Source: Massilia agri | GTDB lineage: Bacteria; Pseudomonadota; Gammaproteobacteria; Burkholderiales; Burkholderiaceae_D | Assembly (NCBI RefSeq): GCF_024753255.1 | Contig: NZ_JANUHA010000002.1 | Span: forward strand, 372,001 to 436,000 | Direction of reading: 5' to 3' | Length of the DNA stretch: 64,000 nucleotides | Shown here: positions 7,459 through 15,258 of the stretch, piece after piece | Position numbering within the stretch: the first letter of the stretch is position 1 | Layout: the number at the start of each line of letters is the position of its first letter | Made by a program: the position numbers and the translations under genes | The notes under the pieces: generated by a model | The model's input: only the letters and a program-made list of their open reading frames with translations | Databases searched by the model: none | Told to the model about the DNA's origin: nothing

Positions 7459-8748
7459 CTAGATCTTGCGCAGTTGAAGAAATAGGAGGATCTCAGAGTG
7501 GGCCGTCTCGCGGGCCTTCGATCCGAAGAGCGACTTCCAAAATGGCGGACGAGAAGCTGTTGAACTGTCCTTGTCTTCACGCAGTCCACCGATCACAACA
7601 ACATCACCATCAGCCAGAGACACGCTGGTAGAAAGCTCGCGCTTGGTCAGCGTAGGGGAATTATTGACACCTGTAGTAGTCGCGACGAAAGACGACACCT
7701 GCTGGTCGACCTTCACGGAAATAGAAGCGTCGCGCACGATAGGCGCGATAGTGAACAACACGCCCGAAGAACGATAGTCTACAGACTGAACTGGAGCACC
7801 ACCACCAGAGGGATAGGTAATGGCTCCTAGCACAGGCACATCATTACCAACAGTCAGCGAAGCAGTCTGGCCAGAAGCGACACGCAACGAAGGCGAAGAA
7901 AGTACCTTAAATCGCGAATCGGTGTCCAAGGCCTGCATGATCGTGGTCACGGACGAACCACCCAGGCTGAGGTAGTTCCCAGCCTCCTGCGCGGCACCTA
8001 AAGAGAAACGGAAACGGCCACGCAGGACGGACGCGGCGAGCTGCAAAGCTGACGACTGTTGCGTGCCGGTATTGACCTCGTACAGAGCACCAGTTACGAC
8101 AACCTGACCAGGGTCTACATCTAGCTGAGAAAACAGCTTGCGCAGCGCGGCAACCTCACGCGGCGAGCCTGCAAAGATGATCTCGTCAGACCTTCGGTTA
8201 GACAGGTCAAGCAGCGATCCGGAAGGCGCCGCAACCGGAGCAGGCGCAGGAGCGGAACCCGATGGACCAACCGAAGGGCTAGACGGCGCCGCTATGTTCA
8301 TGCTGCGCTGGCTGGTGAAACGCCCACTGAACAGGGGAGCGACCATTTCGATGAGCTGGGCACCATCACGGAACCGCGGCCGATACACGATAACCTCTCG
8401 CGATGCATCCTCAACCGCGGAGGCCTCGACCTCGGCTGGCAGCGGACGAACAACGTCGAGGCGACCGCGCGTCACTAGCTCGTAACCAAGGCCGCGCAGG
8501 AAGGCAGCGAACACCGTACGAAAATCGCCATCACCAGTACGCCAGCGGAAGGAGACCGGACGACGATCCTGTAGCGCCGCAGGATCGACCGTATAAGCCA
8601 CGGCCGGAAAGGCCTGGACGTAAACAACGCGCACAAGGTCTGCCAGCGGAATCGAGTCAAAATCGAAAGACGCGGGAGGCAACGGCGCAGCGAACACGCG
8701 ACCGGAAAATACGACCAGCAAGACCAACAGGAATAGGAGTTTTCTCAC
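7459..8748 (-). CDS. Phage secretin (pIV-like, type II/III secretion family)
   Basis: The 429-residue protein has a signal peptide (about 1-20, ending AAP), an N-domain region and a C-terminal secretin domain with the typical VPVLGAIT...YRSSGVLFTIAPIV and DGDVVVIGGL patterns. It forms the outer-membrane channel through which virions leave. The GTG start at 8748 overlaps the stop of the Zot gene by four bases (GTGA). Many inoviruses borrow the host secretin, so carrying its own is informative. It is the last gene of the operon and is followed at once by the attC-like repeat. Confidence 0.9.
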   Translation of the reverse strand: MRKLLFLLVLLVVFSGRVFAAPLPPASFDFDSIPLADLVRVVYVQAFPAVAYTVDPAALQDRRPVSFRWRTGDGDFRTVFAAFLRGLGYELVTRGRLDVVRPLPAEVEASAVEDASREVIVYRPRFRDGAQLIEMVAPLFSGRFTSQRSMNIAAPSSPSVGPSGSAPAPAPVAAPSGSLLDLSNRRSDEIIFAGSPREVAALRKLFSQLDVDPGQVVVTGALYEVNTGTQQSSALQLAASVLRGRFRFSLGAAQEAGNYLSLGGSSVTTIMQALDTDSRFKVLSSPSLRVASGQTASLTVGNDVPVLGAITYPSGGGAPVQSVDYRSSGVLFTIAPIVRDASISVKVDQQVSSFVATTTGVNNSPTLTKRELSTSVSLADGDVVVIGGLREDKDSSTASRPPFWKSLFGSKARETAHSEILLFLQLRKI

Positions 8749-9824
8749 TTTTTGACCTCTACAGCAGAACCGGCAGGAGCACCGGAAAAACGCGTAACGA
8801 CTCGACCGTCGACGGTGCCGGCCTGAGCAAACCCGACGCCACCGAAGCCGGTTTCAGGGACTAGACGCACGCCAGCAGGACCAATCAAGACGACATAGGC
8901 GGCACCATTGGAAGCCAAACTTCCGGCGATACGGAAATCAGACGAATAGTCGGAGGACGAAACCCCGGGCTTGGGTGCAGCCTTCGCCCCAGGTACGGCA
9001 GCAAGGGCCGAGGTCGCAGCGGCGGAGGCGACTGATTTGTCCGCTTCAGGGTGCGTCTTGCCCCACCACCAGGAGCCAAGACGCCAAATGATGAACAGGC
9101 CAATCAGGACAAAGGCAATAATCTTCGTGCGTAGACGACCGTCAGCAAAAATGTTCATACGGGAATCGGCATTCACCTCTTTCCCCTGCTTCGTCCCGGA
9201 ATAGCTCTTGTAAAGTGGAAAAATCTCAGGATCGTAAGTCTTCGTCCAATCCTTGACGATGTACTTGGCATGCTGCTTCCAGCCCTCCCACATCGTGATC
9301 GTATAGACGTTATCCAGACCCACGCCTTTGGCCTTGTGGGTCTTGAAGCTGTTACCCACGACGACACGCAACGACCTATGCAAGTCGCTGATGTCCTGAG
9401 TCATCAACACTAGATCACATGACACCCCAGTTTCAGGATGCGTGTAATGGCGGTGCTCGCGGAAGAACACACGATGCGCTGGCGAAATCTTCTCATCGGT
9501 ACCCCAGATCTTATAAGCCTCGTCGATCGCAACCAGGTCACCAGGGCGCACGATCGTATCGGGCGGCACGCCCTGAGCTGCAGAATGGTCAGGAAAGAAC
9601 TCAGCCGACCGCACCTGCTCGTCGGTGACGTTGACGACCTCCCCGAGCTGATCGAGCTCGAGCTCGTACTTGGAGGCGCAATAGTCCCGGATCGCATCGT
9701 TATTTAAACCAGCGATGTTGGACACGACACGACGACCGGCGCGGATCGCGGGAACCACAACGGACGAAACGACCTCGTACGATTTACCTGTGCCCATCAG
9801 GCCGACATAGCAGTTGATCGCCAT
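8745..9824 (-). CDS. zot: Zonular occludens toxin-family (pI) phage assembly ATPase
   Basis: The 359-residue protein has a Walker A motif at 8-15 (GLMGTGKS), a Walker B-like LVAIDEAY segment near residue 100, and one transmembrane helix at about 235-250 followed by a periplasmic, alanine-rich tail. This is the pI/Zot morphogenesis motor of filamentous phages, which extrudes ssDNA through the envelope with the secretin. It sits between the gpVI-like gene and the secretin, with a 3-base gap upstream and a 4-base overlap downstream. Confidence 0.93.
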   Translation of the reverse strand: MAINCYVGLMGTGKSYEVVSSVVVPAIRAGRRVVSNIAGLNNDAIRDYCASKYELELDQLGEVVNVTDEQVRSAEFFPDHSAAQGVPPDTIVRPGDLVAIDEAYKIWGTDEKISPAHRVFFREHRHYTHPETGVSCDLVLMTQDISDLHRSLRVVVGNSFKTHKAKGVGLDNVYTITMWEGWKQHAKYIVKDWTKTYDPEIFPLYKSYSGTKQGKEVNADSRMNIFADGRLRTKIIAFVLIGLFIIWRLGSWWWGKTHPEADKSVASAAATSALAAVPGAKAAPKPGVSSSDYSSDFRIAGSLASNGAAYVVLIGPAGVRLVPETGFGGVGFAQAGTVDGRVVTRFSGAPAGSAVEVKK

Positions 9825-9827
9825 GGG

Positions 9828-10103
9828 TCAGCCGAAGAAGGGTATACGACGGATCGCAAAGCGCAGGATATAGGCCGAGATCACACCAGGGAAAAACTGC
9901 GTCCACATCGTGAGGTCAGCGAAATACCACATGGCAGGCGTCCAGGCGGCGAGCGCGGAATTGAGGTCGGCAGGCCCCGGCAGCTTCGACACTAGGTAGC
10001 CGCACACCGCAGACACAAGCAGGTACATCACGGTGAACAACAAAAACTTGACCAAGACCGTGCGCACCAGGAAAGCGACGGCACTTGAAAGAAGAGCACC
10101 CAT
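9828..10103 (-). CDS. gpVI-like minor virion protein (DUF2523 type)
   Basis: This 91-residue hydrophobic protein has three likely membrane segments (about 5-25, 28-42, 62-82) and a basic C-terminus (RRIPFFG). The size, the location between the adsorption protein and Zot, and the pattern match the DUF2523 inovirus proteins regarded as counterparts of gpVI, which caps the virion end near pIII. One base separates it from the pIII stop. Confidence 0.8.
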   Translation of the reverse strand: MGALLSSAVAFLVRTVLVKFLLFTVMYLLVSAVCGYLVSKLPGPADLNSALAAWTPAMWYFADLTMWTQFFPGVISAYILRFAIRRIPFFG

Positions 10104-10104
10104 C

Positions 10105-11403
10105 TTAAGCCCCCATGACGATAAACAGGATCAGAAGCGCCCAGGCCACAGCGAAAGCAGCTTGCAACGCCACGCGCACATTGTTCGCCTCAAGGAAATC
10201 GCACATCTGCGTGAAATGCAGCGTATGCCCGTTGAGCACACTGCCAGGCAGCGAGAAAGAAGGGGTAGGGCACTCCGACTGGTGCGCCGGGAACGAAAAC
10301 GACGACCACGCCGGCCACAGGTTCAATAGCGGATCAAGGATGCTTTCGATAGACGGTGTGGCTTCCAGCACTGGTGGGGCAAACACGCCCCAGTCGATGG
10401 GCTTCGATTCCGGATTATTTGTCTCGCCAGTCTCGCCGCCGGTACTTGGCTGCGTGCCGGTCGACGGGACAACTGGAGTCCAAGGAGCCGACGCCGGTTG
10501 TCCTGCAGGAGCCGTGACAGGCGCAACTGCATCGCCAACAGTGGGATACGTCGTCGGGTTCGCTGACTGATACGCTGCGGCGTCAGCGGCAGTAATCGGG
10601 TTGCTGCTACTGTATGGAACACCGGTATAACCGGGCTGCTCGGACGCGGTCTTCCAGGCCTGATCGGCAATGGCGGCAAGCACTTCCGGATTGAGCGGCG
10701 CGGCCTTCTGTTCGTCTGTCAGCGCGGCGACCGCATCGGCAGCGGTTTTGGTCTCAATAGGACCAGGTGCGGTCGTAGTACGGTAGGAATAACCAGCTCG
10801 CGCCATGGCATCCTGAAACGTCGTCGAAGTCTTGCCATCAGGAGCCCAACCAGGGCGGCAGAAGTTGGTAGGGTTGCTCGCACCAGGTGCAAGGCATCCT
10901 GGAATGTTCGGGCCGGTCTCGTCGCACCAGTTATAAATGCTTGTCTGGACGCAGGCTTGCATATCCTGGTCGTTGTTGGGCCTAATCGTGTACAAGTAGT
11001 CGACCAGAGCAGGACCGGTGCTCGGCAGCTGGACCTTGACAGAACCATCCGAGTCGAACCACCAAGCAGCGATCTTGTCGACCGCGAGACTGATACCAGC
11101 TGAGAAGAGCGCCCCAAGGCCCACCACCACGGCAGCAGTGACCCAGGCGGGAGCAGTAACACCTGCGGCAGTAACAACAGCGGCAGCAGCAGCGCCCCCA
11201 GCGACGGTCGAACCGATACCCTGCATGGTCGACGCAATGCGCGGATCGTTAGCGGCGAACCCACGCTGACCGGCCTTGGACACCACCAGGGCGGAAACTG
11301 CGGCCTGCATGGAGGCAGGTTTAGCCTGTGCATATACGAGGCCAGGCGAGACGATCACGGCCAGCAGCCAGCGCACGAGAAAGAGCTTGAAGAAGGATCG
11401 CAT
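10105..11403 (-). CDS. Adsorption/attachment protein (pIII-like)
   Basis: The 432-residue protein begins at the ATG at 11403, preceded by an AAGGGG ribosome binding site. It has a signal peptide (cut near VYAQA), a helical hydrophobic stretch around 60-100, a cysteine-containing central domain, a proline/threonine/glycine-rich linker and a C-terminal membrane anchor (FAVAWALLILFIVMGA). This layout is that of filamentous-phage minor coat proteins that bind the host pilus and terminate assembly. Such proteins diverge quickly, so the receptor cannot be predicted. Confidence 0.8.
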   Translation of the reverse strand: MRSFFKLFLVRWLLAVIVSPGLVYAQAKPASMQAAVSALVVSKAGQRGFAANDPRIASTMQGIGSTVAGGAAAAAVVTAAGVTAPAWVTAAVVVGLGALFSAGISLAVDKIAAWWFDSDGSVKVQLPSTGPALVDYLYTIRPNNDQDMQACVQTSIYNWCDETGPNIPGCLAPGASNPTNFCRPGWAPDGKTSTTFQDAMARAGYSYRTTTAPGPIETKTAADAVAALTDEQKAAPLNPEVLAAIADQAWKTASEQPGYTGVPYSSSNPITAADAAAYQSANPTTYPTVGDAVAPVTAPAGQPASAPWTPVVPSTGTQPSTGGETGETNNPESKPIDWGVFAPPVLEATPSIESILDPLLNLWPAWSSFSFPAHQSECPTPSFSLPGSVLNGHTLHFTQMCDFLEANNVRVALQAAFAVAWALLILFIVMGA

Positions 11404-11405
11404 GT

Positions 11406-11489
11406 TCACCCCTTCAGGCCCTGCACACAGGCATGGCCGGAGAAAACACCTAGAAAGAAGAAAGCTAAATACCACCAGGAAGCATCCAT
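11406..11489 (-). CDS. 27-residue membrane peptide, possible gpVII/gpIX-like minor coat protein
   Basis: An ATG at 11489 opens a 27-codon frame ending in TGA two bases before the pIII start. The peptide MDASWWYLAFFFLGVFSGHA continues CVQGLKG: a short acidic start, one strongly hydrophobic segment and a basic end. Size and position between the central terminator and the pIII gene fit the tiny minor coat proteins of filamentous phages (about 30 residues). The ribosome binding site for the following gene lies within its last codons. It is too short for most gene finders; whether it is translated is not known. Confidence 0.55.
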   Translation of the reverse strand: MDASWWYLAFFFLGVFSGHACVQGLKG

Positions 11490-11506
11490 ATCACCACCAG
11501 AGAAGG

Positions 11507-11538
11507 AAAAAAAAGGGGTCGAACCGAAGTCCAACCCC
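11507..11538 (-). terminator. Rho-independent terminator after the major coat gene
   Basis: On the minus strand an imperfect GGGGT...GACCCC stem closed by a CTTCGG loop (11538-11515) is followed by eight T residues (11514-11507). It lies between the major coat gene and the pIII module, the usual place of the central terminator in filamentous phages, which keeps coat-protein mRNA abundant. Confidence 0.8.
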
Positions 11539-11567
11539 TGCTGACACGATCCCGCGAGGGGCGGCGC

Positions 11568-11792
11568 TTAGTGTGCGCCCTTGACGATGCGGCGCACCTT
11601 CATGTAACCGAGCTGTGCCAGGTCGACGCCGATCACCAACGCGCCGATACCGAAGATGGCAGCGGTTACGTCCAGAAAGCTGATCGATGCCCAAAGACCT
11701 GCGACATCGGTAGCACCCTCGGCGTGAGCCAGCATCGGAAGAGCCATGACACCAGCGAGAGCAGCTTTGGCACGAATGGACGAGAACTTCAT
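11568..11792 (-). CDS. Major coat protein (pVIII-like)
   Basis: The 74-residue precursor has a basic start, a hydrophobic signal segment and a probable cleavage after AHA (residue 23). The mature protein of about 51 residues has a short amphipathic N-terminus, one hydrophobic helix (DVTAAIFGIGALVIGVDLAQ) and a basic C-terminus (KVRRIVKGAH) that would contact DNA. These are the hallmarks of inovirus major coat proteins. The ATG at 11792 follows GGAG by five bases; an in-frame GTG two codons upstream is the less likely start. Confidence 0.88.
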   Translation of the reverse strand: MKFSSIRAKAALAGVMALPMLAHAEGATDVAGLWASISFLDVTAAIFGIGALVIGVDLAQLGYMKVRRIVKGAH

Positions 11793-11837
11793 AAACACTC
11801 CAACAAAAGACCAGGGAAAACGCCCCGGAAACGTCCG

Positions 11838-12089
11838 TCAGGAACCGCCCTGACGAATGGGTTTGCGCACGGCAGCGACGACAAAGCCGAGCAAGTAACC
11901 GAATACGACGACACCGAAACCAAAAAAGAAGAACCCGGAAGCCTGTACCGCGTCATATGGAGATTGAGACGGCGAAGCGAGCACAGCTTGAACCGTGACC
12001 AAACCTTGGCCTTCACCACACGGCGTACCGGCAACAGCCGACGTGTTTTGCGCCGTATCAACGCACACGACAACACTGGACGAGGCCAT
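11838..12089 (-). CDS. Small inovirus membrane protein, putative minor coat protein
   Basis: The 83-residue protein has a polar N-terminus with two cysteines and a C-terminal hydrophobic segment (FFFFGFGVVVFGYLLGFVVA) ending in RKPIRQGGS. An AAGGA ribosome binding site precedes the ATG. Similar proteins occur between the ssDNA-binding gene and the major coat gene in inoviruses and are taken as minor coat or membrane proteins; the exact role is unknown. Confidence 0.7.
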   Translation of the reverse strand: MASSSVVVCVDTAQNTSAVAGTPCGEGQGLVTVQAVLASPSQSPYDAVQASGFFFFGFGVVVFGYLLGFVVAAVRKPIRQGGS

Positions 12090-12138
12090 GATTTAGATCC
12101 TTCTTCGAAAAATTTAGCGGCTAAAAACGACTCACTGT

Positions 12139-12513
12139 TTAACTAGCTTTACGTTGACCGACACCTTCAGTCTTGTCAGAAGGCTGAATAAGCCGAAGGT
12201 TATGTACAACCGTTACTTTGCGTTCTTTGTCACCGCTGCCCTGCATGACCTCTTCGATTTCCACTTCTACTTCAACAGGTCCGGTCGACAGCAGATTGAT
12301 GTGCTTGATGCGGTCGTAATTTGAGGCGTCTCCCCATTTGACTGCTTCGTATCCGAGGCCGAAGGTGCCGCCAGGATTCTTATGGGGCGACATCAGCCAC
12401 AGGTGGGTCGAGTCGTAGGCTTGGCCGGTTTCTTTGATGACGCCCTTGCTGGCGTACGCGTTCATGAGGTAAGTACGTTTCGTGAAACGGTTATTCGCGA
12501 GGAAGAGAGACAT
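12139..12513 (-). CDS. Inovirus ssDNA-binding protein (gpV-like)
   Basis: The 124-residue soluble protein contains an early FTKRTYLMNAYASKG segment and a beta-rich body, and lies immediately downstream of the replication gene (3-base gap). Position and size match the ssDNA-binding protein that coats phage single strands before packaging and shuts off complementary-strand synthesis. The assignment rests on position and general pattern; no diagnostic motif was seen. Confidence 0.65.
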   Translation of the reverse strand: MSLFLANNRFTKRTYLMNAYASKGVIKETGQAYDSTHLWLMSPHKNPGGTFGLGYEAVKWGDASNYDRIKHINLLSTGPVEVEVEIEEVMQGSGDKERKVTVVHNLRLIQPSDKTEGVGQRKAS

Positions 12514-12516
12514 GGT

Positions 12517-13737
12517 TTAGCTCCTAGAAAAAAGTGTTTTGTCCTGACATTCAGGAAGGCTGTTTACAAAAGAAAGAACGTCTTCAAAGGTTCCGACACT
12601 CGCAATCTGCAAGAGGACAACCCGAGCGTCGAACGGTTGTCCAAGCACCTTGAGCCATTGCTCAAAATTCAGTGAGCCGAGCAGGACCGACGGTTCTTCC
12701 TGCGCTTCGGCGATTTGTTCATCAGTGAGATCTGCGATCTGGAAGCGCGCCTTTAGTCCACGCGACCAGACAAGCTGGCGGCTACTTTCGATTCGGTCCT
12801 GGCCCATTCGCGAAACCGCCGTTGCGTATTCCACCCAGGATTCGCCGGCAGCCTTATCCCCTTCGCTGTACTGGCCGAGAAGACCGAAAGGCGTGAAAGA
12901 GTCACCACGAGCGGACTTGAGCGAACCGCCGGCAACCTCGAATTCGAGGCCCCACTTGCCGACATACTCTCCAGCAGTGTTCCCGCCTCGCACATCCAAA
13001 GCGAGGCGTGGAAGGTTCCAGCCGTATTCCCTCAACGCAGCGGAAGCCCAGCGCGACCATAGTGCGTTACCGACTTCTAGCCACTGGACCGGCTTTTCAC
13101 AGAACAACAGGCTGTGGACATGCGGATGCCAACCGTTGAGCCCCTTGGTAAATTCAAGCGCTCTGATCTGGCCCACGACGGCAAAACGATCCCGGAAGGA
13201 CTTCGCTGCTTTGCCGCTGTTGAGCCGATCAAATAGCCGCTGAAGACGTTCCAAGACATCAGCACAGCGATCCGATGCAGCGTGCGGAACAGTACAGGTT
13301 AGAAGGCCACAAACACCGCCAGACTCATTCATCCGATTGGTGGCAATGACTAGTTCGGCGCGACGGCGAACCGCAATTTTTCGGGCACATACCGGGCAGT
13401 GCCATACCGAACCACATTGCACAATGCCCCCGAAATGAGCGCGCTTATGTTGGATGGCACGATAAATTGCGACGCCCTGCTTTTGATCGATGACGGCAAC
13501 ACCACAACGCACGACCCGATATGCAGGAACTTCCATGCCACTAGCCTTAACCCAACGGAAACGGGCAAGCAACTTGCGGGCTGCTGACCGAAGGAGGTAG
13601 CTGGTTGCTACCGCCTCGAATTGATCAACTTCATACTGGCCAGGAGCGATTTGCTTGCGTACCTCACCGGACTCAAGATCGACCTCGATCCCAAACCCCT
13701 TCGGCAGCGGAAGGGTGACGATTCCCTGATTACTCAC
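12517..13737 (-). CDS. Rolling-circle replication initiator, HUH family
   Basis: The protein is about 406 residues long. It has a zinc-type CPVC pair, then the HUH motif WHPHVHSLLF (metal-binding histidines) and, about 50 residues later, AGEYVGKW with the likely nucleophile tyrosine. It nicks phage double-stranded DNA and starts rolling-circle synthesis. Two starts are possible: the GTG at 13737, which overlaps the upstream stop (GTGAGTAA) as elsewhere in this phage and is used here, or the ATG at 13776, which adds 13 residues and overlaps the previous gene by 47 bases. Confidence 0.88.
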   Translation of the reverse strand: MSNQGIVTLPLPKGFGIEVDLESGEVRKQIAPGQYEVDQFEAVATSYLLRSAARKLLARFRWVKASGMEVPAYRVVRCGVAVIDQKQGVAIYRAIQHKRAHFGGIVQCGSVWHCPVCARKIAVRRRAELVIATNRMNESGGVCGLLTCTVPHAASDRCADVLERLQRLFDRLNSGKAAKSFRDRFAVVGQIRALEFTKGLNGWHPHVHSLLFCEKPVQWLEVGNALWSRWASAALREYGWNLPRLALDVRGGNTAGEYVGKWGLEFEVAGGSLKSARGDSFTPFGLLGQYSEGDKAAGESWVEYATAVSRMGQDRIESSRQLVWSRGLKARFQIADLTDEQIAEAQEEPSVLLGSLNFEQWLKVLGQPFDARVVLLQIASVGTFEDVLSFVNSLPECQDKTLFSRS

Positions 13738-14050
13738 GATAACCCCGCTTCGGCAGGGTGACGGCGTTTTCGCCATATATACCAAGGGGCGCGCCGCCAG
13801 CGCGCTTACGCTGGCTGTCCTCGCTCGCGCTGCGGGCAGGCAGCGTAAGCGCTTGCATATGTACAGCGGCGCGAAGATGGATGAATACCTTCGACCAAGC
13901 GCTGTCGCTCCGCATAGCATCACGTTCAGGTGCCACCCACCAATTCAAGCGCTCTACTACGCCTTGGTTTCCACTCTGTGATGTAGAAACTGACGGATTT
14001 TGCACGTCACCGAACAAATCGAACGTCTGGTTATTGGAACCCTTTTTCAC
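13730..14050 (-). CDS. Small unknown inovirus protein with GTG start
   Basis: A GTG at 14050 overlaps the TGA of the upstream regulator gene (GTGA) and is preceded by GGGAG at a good distance, giving a 106-residue soluble protein (early segment NNQTFDLFGDV). No family is recognised. The coupling on both sides, upstream to the regulator and downstream to the replication gene, argues that it is real. It may take part in replication control, which is only a guess from location. Confidence 0.6.
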   Translation of the reverse strand: MKKGSNNQTFDLFGDVQNPSVSTSQSGNQGVVERLNWWVAPERDAMRSDSAWSKVFIHLRAAVHMQALTLPARSASEDSQRKRAGGAPLGIYGENAVTLPKRGYRE

Positions 14051-14325
14051 GATCTGCTCCCGGACGCGGTCTTTCGTGGGCGACCACGACGCGGAGATTG
14101 GATTGACGCCAGGAGAGAAACCGGACGAGACGCGTCCGGGTTGATTTCGACGCAGCTGGCCAACCAAGCATTTACATCTTCAGCACGCCAAAGCAAGCGA
14201 CGAGATCCCGGCAGCTTGCAACGCGGAGGCAAGGCGGCTGGATTTCTGGACACATCACTGCGAATTGAGGGAACCGTCTTTCTGAGCAGTGCCGCGAGTT
14301 GCGAGACATCTAACAGCTCAACCAT
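14047..14325 (-). CDS. Helix-turn-helix regulator (AlpA/excisionase-like)
   Basis: The 92-residue protein has an LLDVSQLAALLRKTVPSIRS segment typical of MerR/AlpA-type helix-turn-helix domains, followed by a LPGSRRLLWRAEDVNAWL wing and a basic tail (RRGRPRK). It heads the phage operon and probably controls replication genes. The ATG at 14325 has a modest GGAAAG upstream; a start at 14370 would add 15 residues but lacks a binding site. Confidence 0.7.
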   Translation of the reverse strand: MVELLDVSQLAALLRKTVPSIRSDVSRNPAALPPRCKLPGSRRLLWRAEDVNAWLASCVEINPDASRPVSLLASIQSPRRGRPRKTASGSRS

Positions 14326-14392
14326 TGGGGGCTTTCCAGCTTCAGTGACAACTTCCGTCACAAGATTCATAATCGGCAAGAAAAACAGGTAG

Positions 14393-14480
14393 AAGCGCTT
14401 TCTTAACGCTTTAACCGTTACACTGCCGTACTTTGTACATTTATGCCGCATTTACGGCATAAACGTCATAGTATCGGCAG
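14393..14480. promoter_or_regulatory. Divergent control region with operator-like palindromes
   Basis: Between the phage regulator and the divergent gene lies TTATGCCG-CATTTA-CGGCATAA (14441-14462), a perfect 8-bp inverted repeat. Flanking partial copies are TGCCGTA at 14424-14430 and ATCGGCA near 14474. A second inverted repeat, TAACG...CGTTA, lies near 14404-14420. Repeated half-sites between divergent phage genes are what a lysogeny switch would show. Confidence 0.5.
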
Positions 14481-14517
14481 TGTTTCTCATCGTCAAGCAA
14501 AACTGGGGTGGAAATTT

Positions 14518-15075
14518 ATGTTTGTAGTGATGCAGATCCATGAACGCCTGAAAACGATCATCAGTGCGGAAACTGAGGAAGCAGGGAGGTTCGGGTGGCT
14601 TCAACGGAAGACTGGGATCTCACGTAATACTTGGCAGACCTGGTGGGACAAGGATGACGCACCACCGGGAGGCAAGATGATCGAGGCTGCTGCAAGGTTG
14701 TGGCCACAGTACGCTTTTTGGCTCGCGACAGGCATTACAGATCGTGAGTACGGTCACGCAGCCCCGAAAGACCTACCGACTTCGGTCACATGGCCAGAAG
14801 ACAGCGCAGCGCGTCGACCAAGTGCGGCCGAGTACTTGTCGCATTGCATTGCTATGCAAGACAAGCTCGTGGAGCAAGGAGAGGCGTACCGGGCATCAAA
14901 GGAATGGGACAGGGATTGGGAGAAGCTCAACGCTTCTTCGTGGGATCGAGAAATAAGTGTGCATTCAATGCGAATCCTCTTCGGAGCATACGAAGATCGG
15001 ATACGCGAACAGCCAGCGAAGGTCAACCCATGGGTCCCCGATCATGACGATGGGATACACCCAGATAGCGAGTAG
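14518..15075 (+). CDS. Repressor-like protein divergent from the inovirus operon
   Basis: This 185-residue protein starts at the ATG at 14518. Its N-terminal half (residues 5-70) looks like a helix-turn-helix domain of the phage-repressor type (FGWLQRKTGISRNTWQTWW, then KMIEAAARLWPQYAFWLATG). The C-terminal half is charged and unrecognised. Its location across the palindromic control region suggests it represses the phage operon. It is the last gene before the tRNA. Confidence 0.65.
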   Translation: MFVVMQIHERLKTIISAETEEAGRFGWLQRKTGISRNTWQTWWDKDDAPPGGKMIEAAARLWPQYAFWLATGITDREYGHAAPKDLPTSVTWPEDSAARRPSAAEYLSHCIAMQDKLVEQGEAYRASKEWDRDWEKLNASSWDREISVHSMRILFGAYEDRIREQPAKVNPWVPDHDDGIHPDSE

Positions 15076-15149
15076 TAGAGCGAGAAAGAAGAAGGATGCA
15101 ACAAGCTCATGCGGGAGACGCTACGCAAGCAAAATTGCAACAAAGATAG

Positions 15150-15181
15150 AAAGATTGTTGGCACAGATTTGGCACAGTCAT
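15150..15181. repeat. Tandem TTGGCACAG boxes near the tRNA end
   Basis: TTGGCACAG occurs twice within about 25 bases, about 80 bases from the 3' end of the tRNA-Arg gene. Short direct repeats of this kind beside a tRNA resemble integrase arm-binding sites and may be the relic of an integration event. Function is not shown. Confidence 0.3.
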
Positions 15182-15258
15182 AACGCCAAACTCTTCAAAA
15201 CAACGCACAATACTGCATTGTCCTGCAACATCTAACTAGTTGAATTTAAAAGACAGGA

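Larger units (their letters stand above)
7459..15075 (-). mobile_element. Inovirus (filamentous phage) prophage
   Basis: Eleven tightly packed minus-strand genes plus one divergent gene follow the classical filamentous-phage order: replication module, ssDNA-binding protein, coat proteins, terminator, adsorption protein, gpVI-like protein, Zot/pI motor and secretin. All frames are open. No integrase or transposase gene lies inside the unit, and no dif-like XerCD site was recognised at either edge, so how it integrated is unknown. The limits given are those of the outer genes. Confidence 0.88.

Noticed and set aside
13776..13923. N-terminal extension of the replication protein to the first ATG of the frame
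   Set aside because: The extension overlaps a coupled upstream gene and has no ribosome binding site; a later start fits better.
15150..15181. Sigma-54 promoter reading of the TTGGCACAG boxes
   Set aside because: A TGGCAC box is present but the spacing and the -12 element do not fit the consensus.
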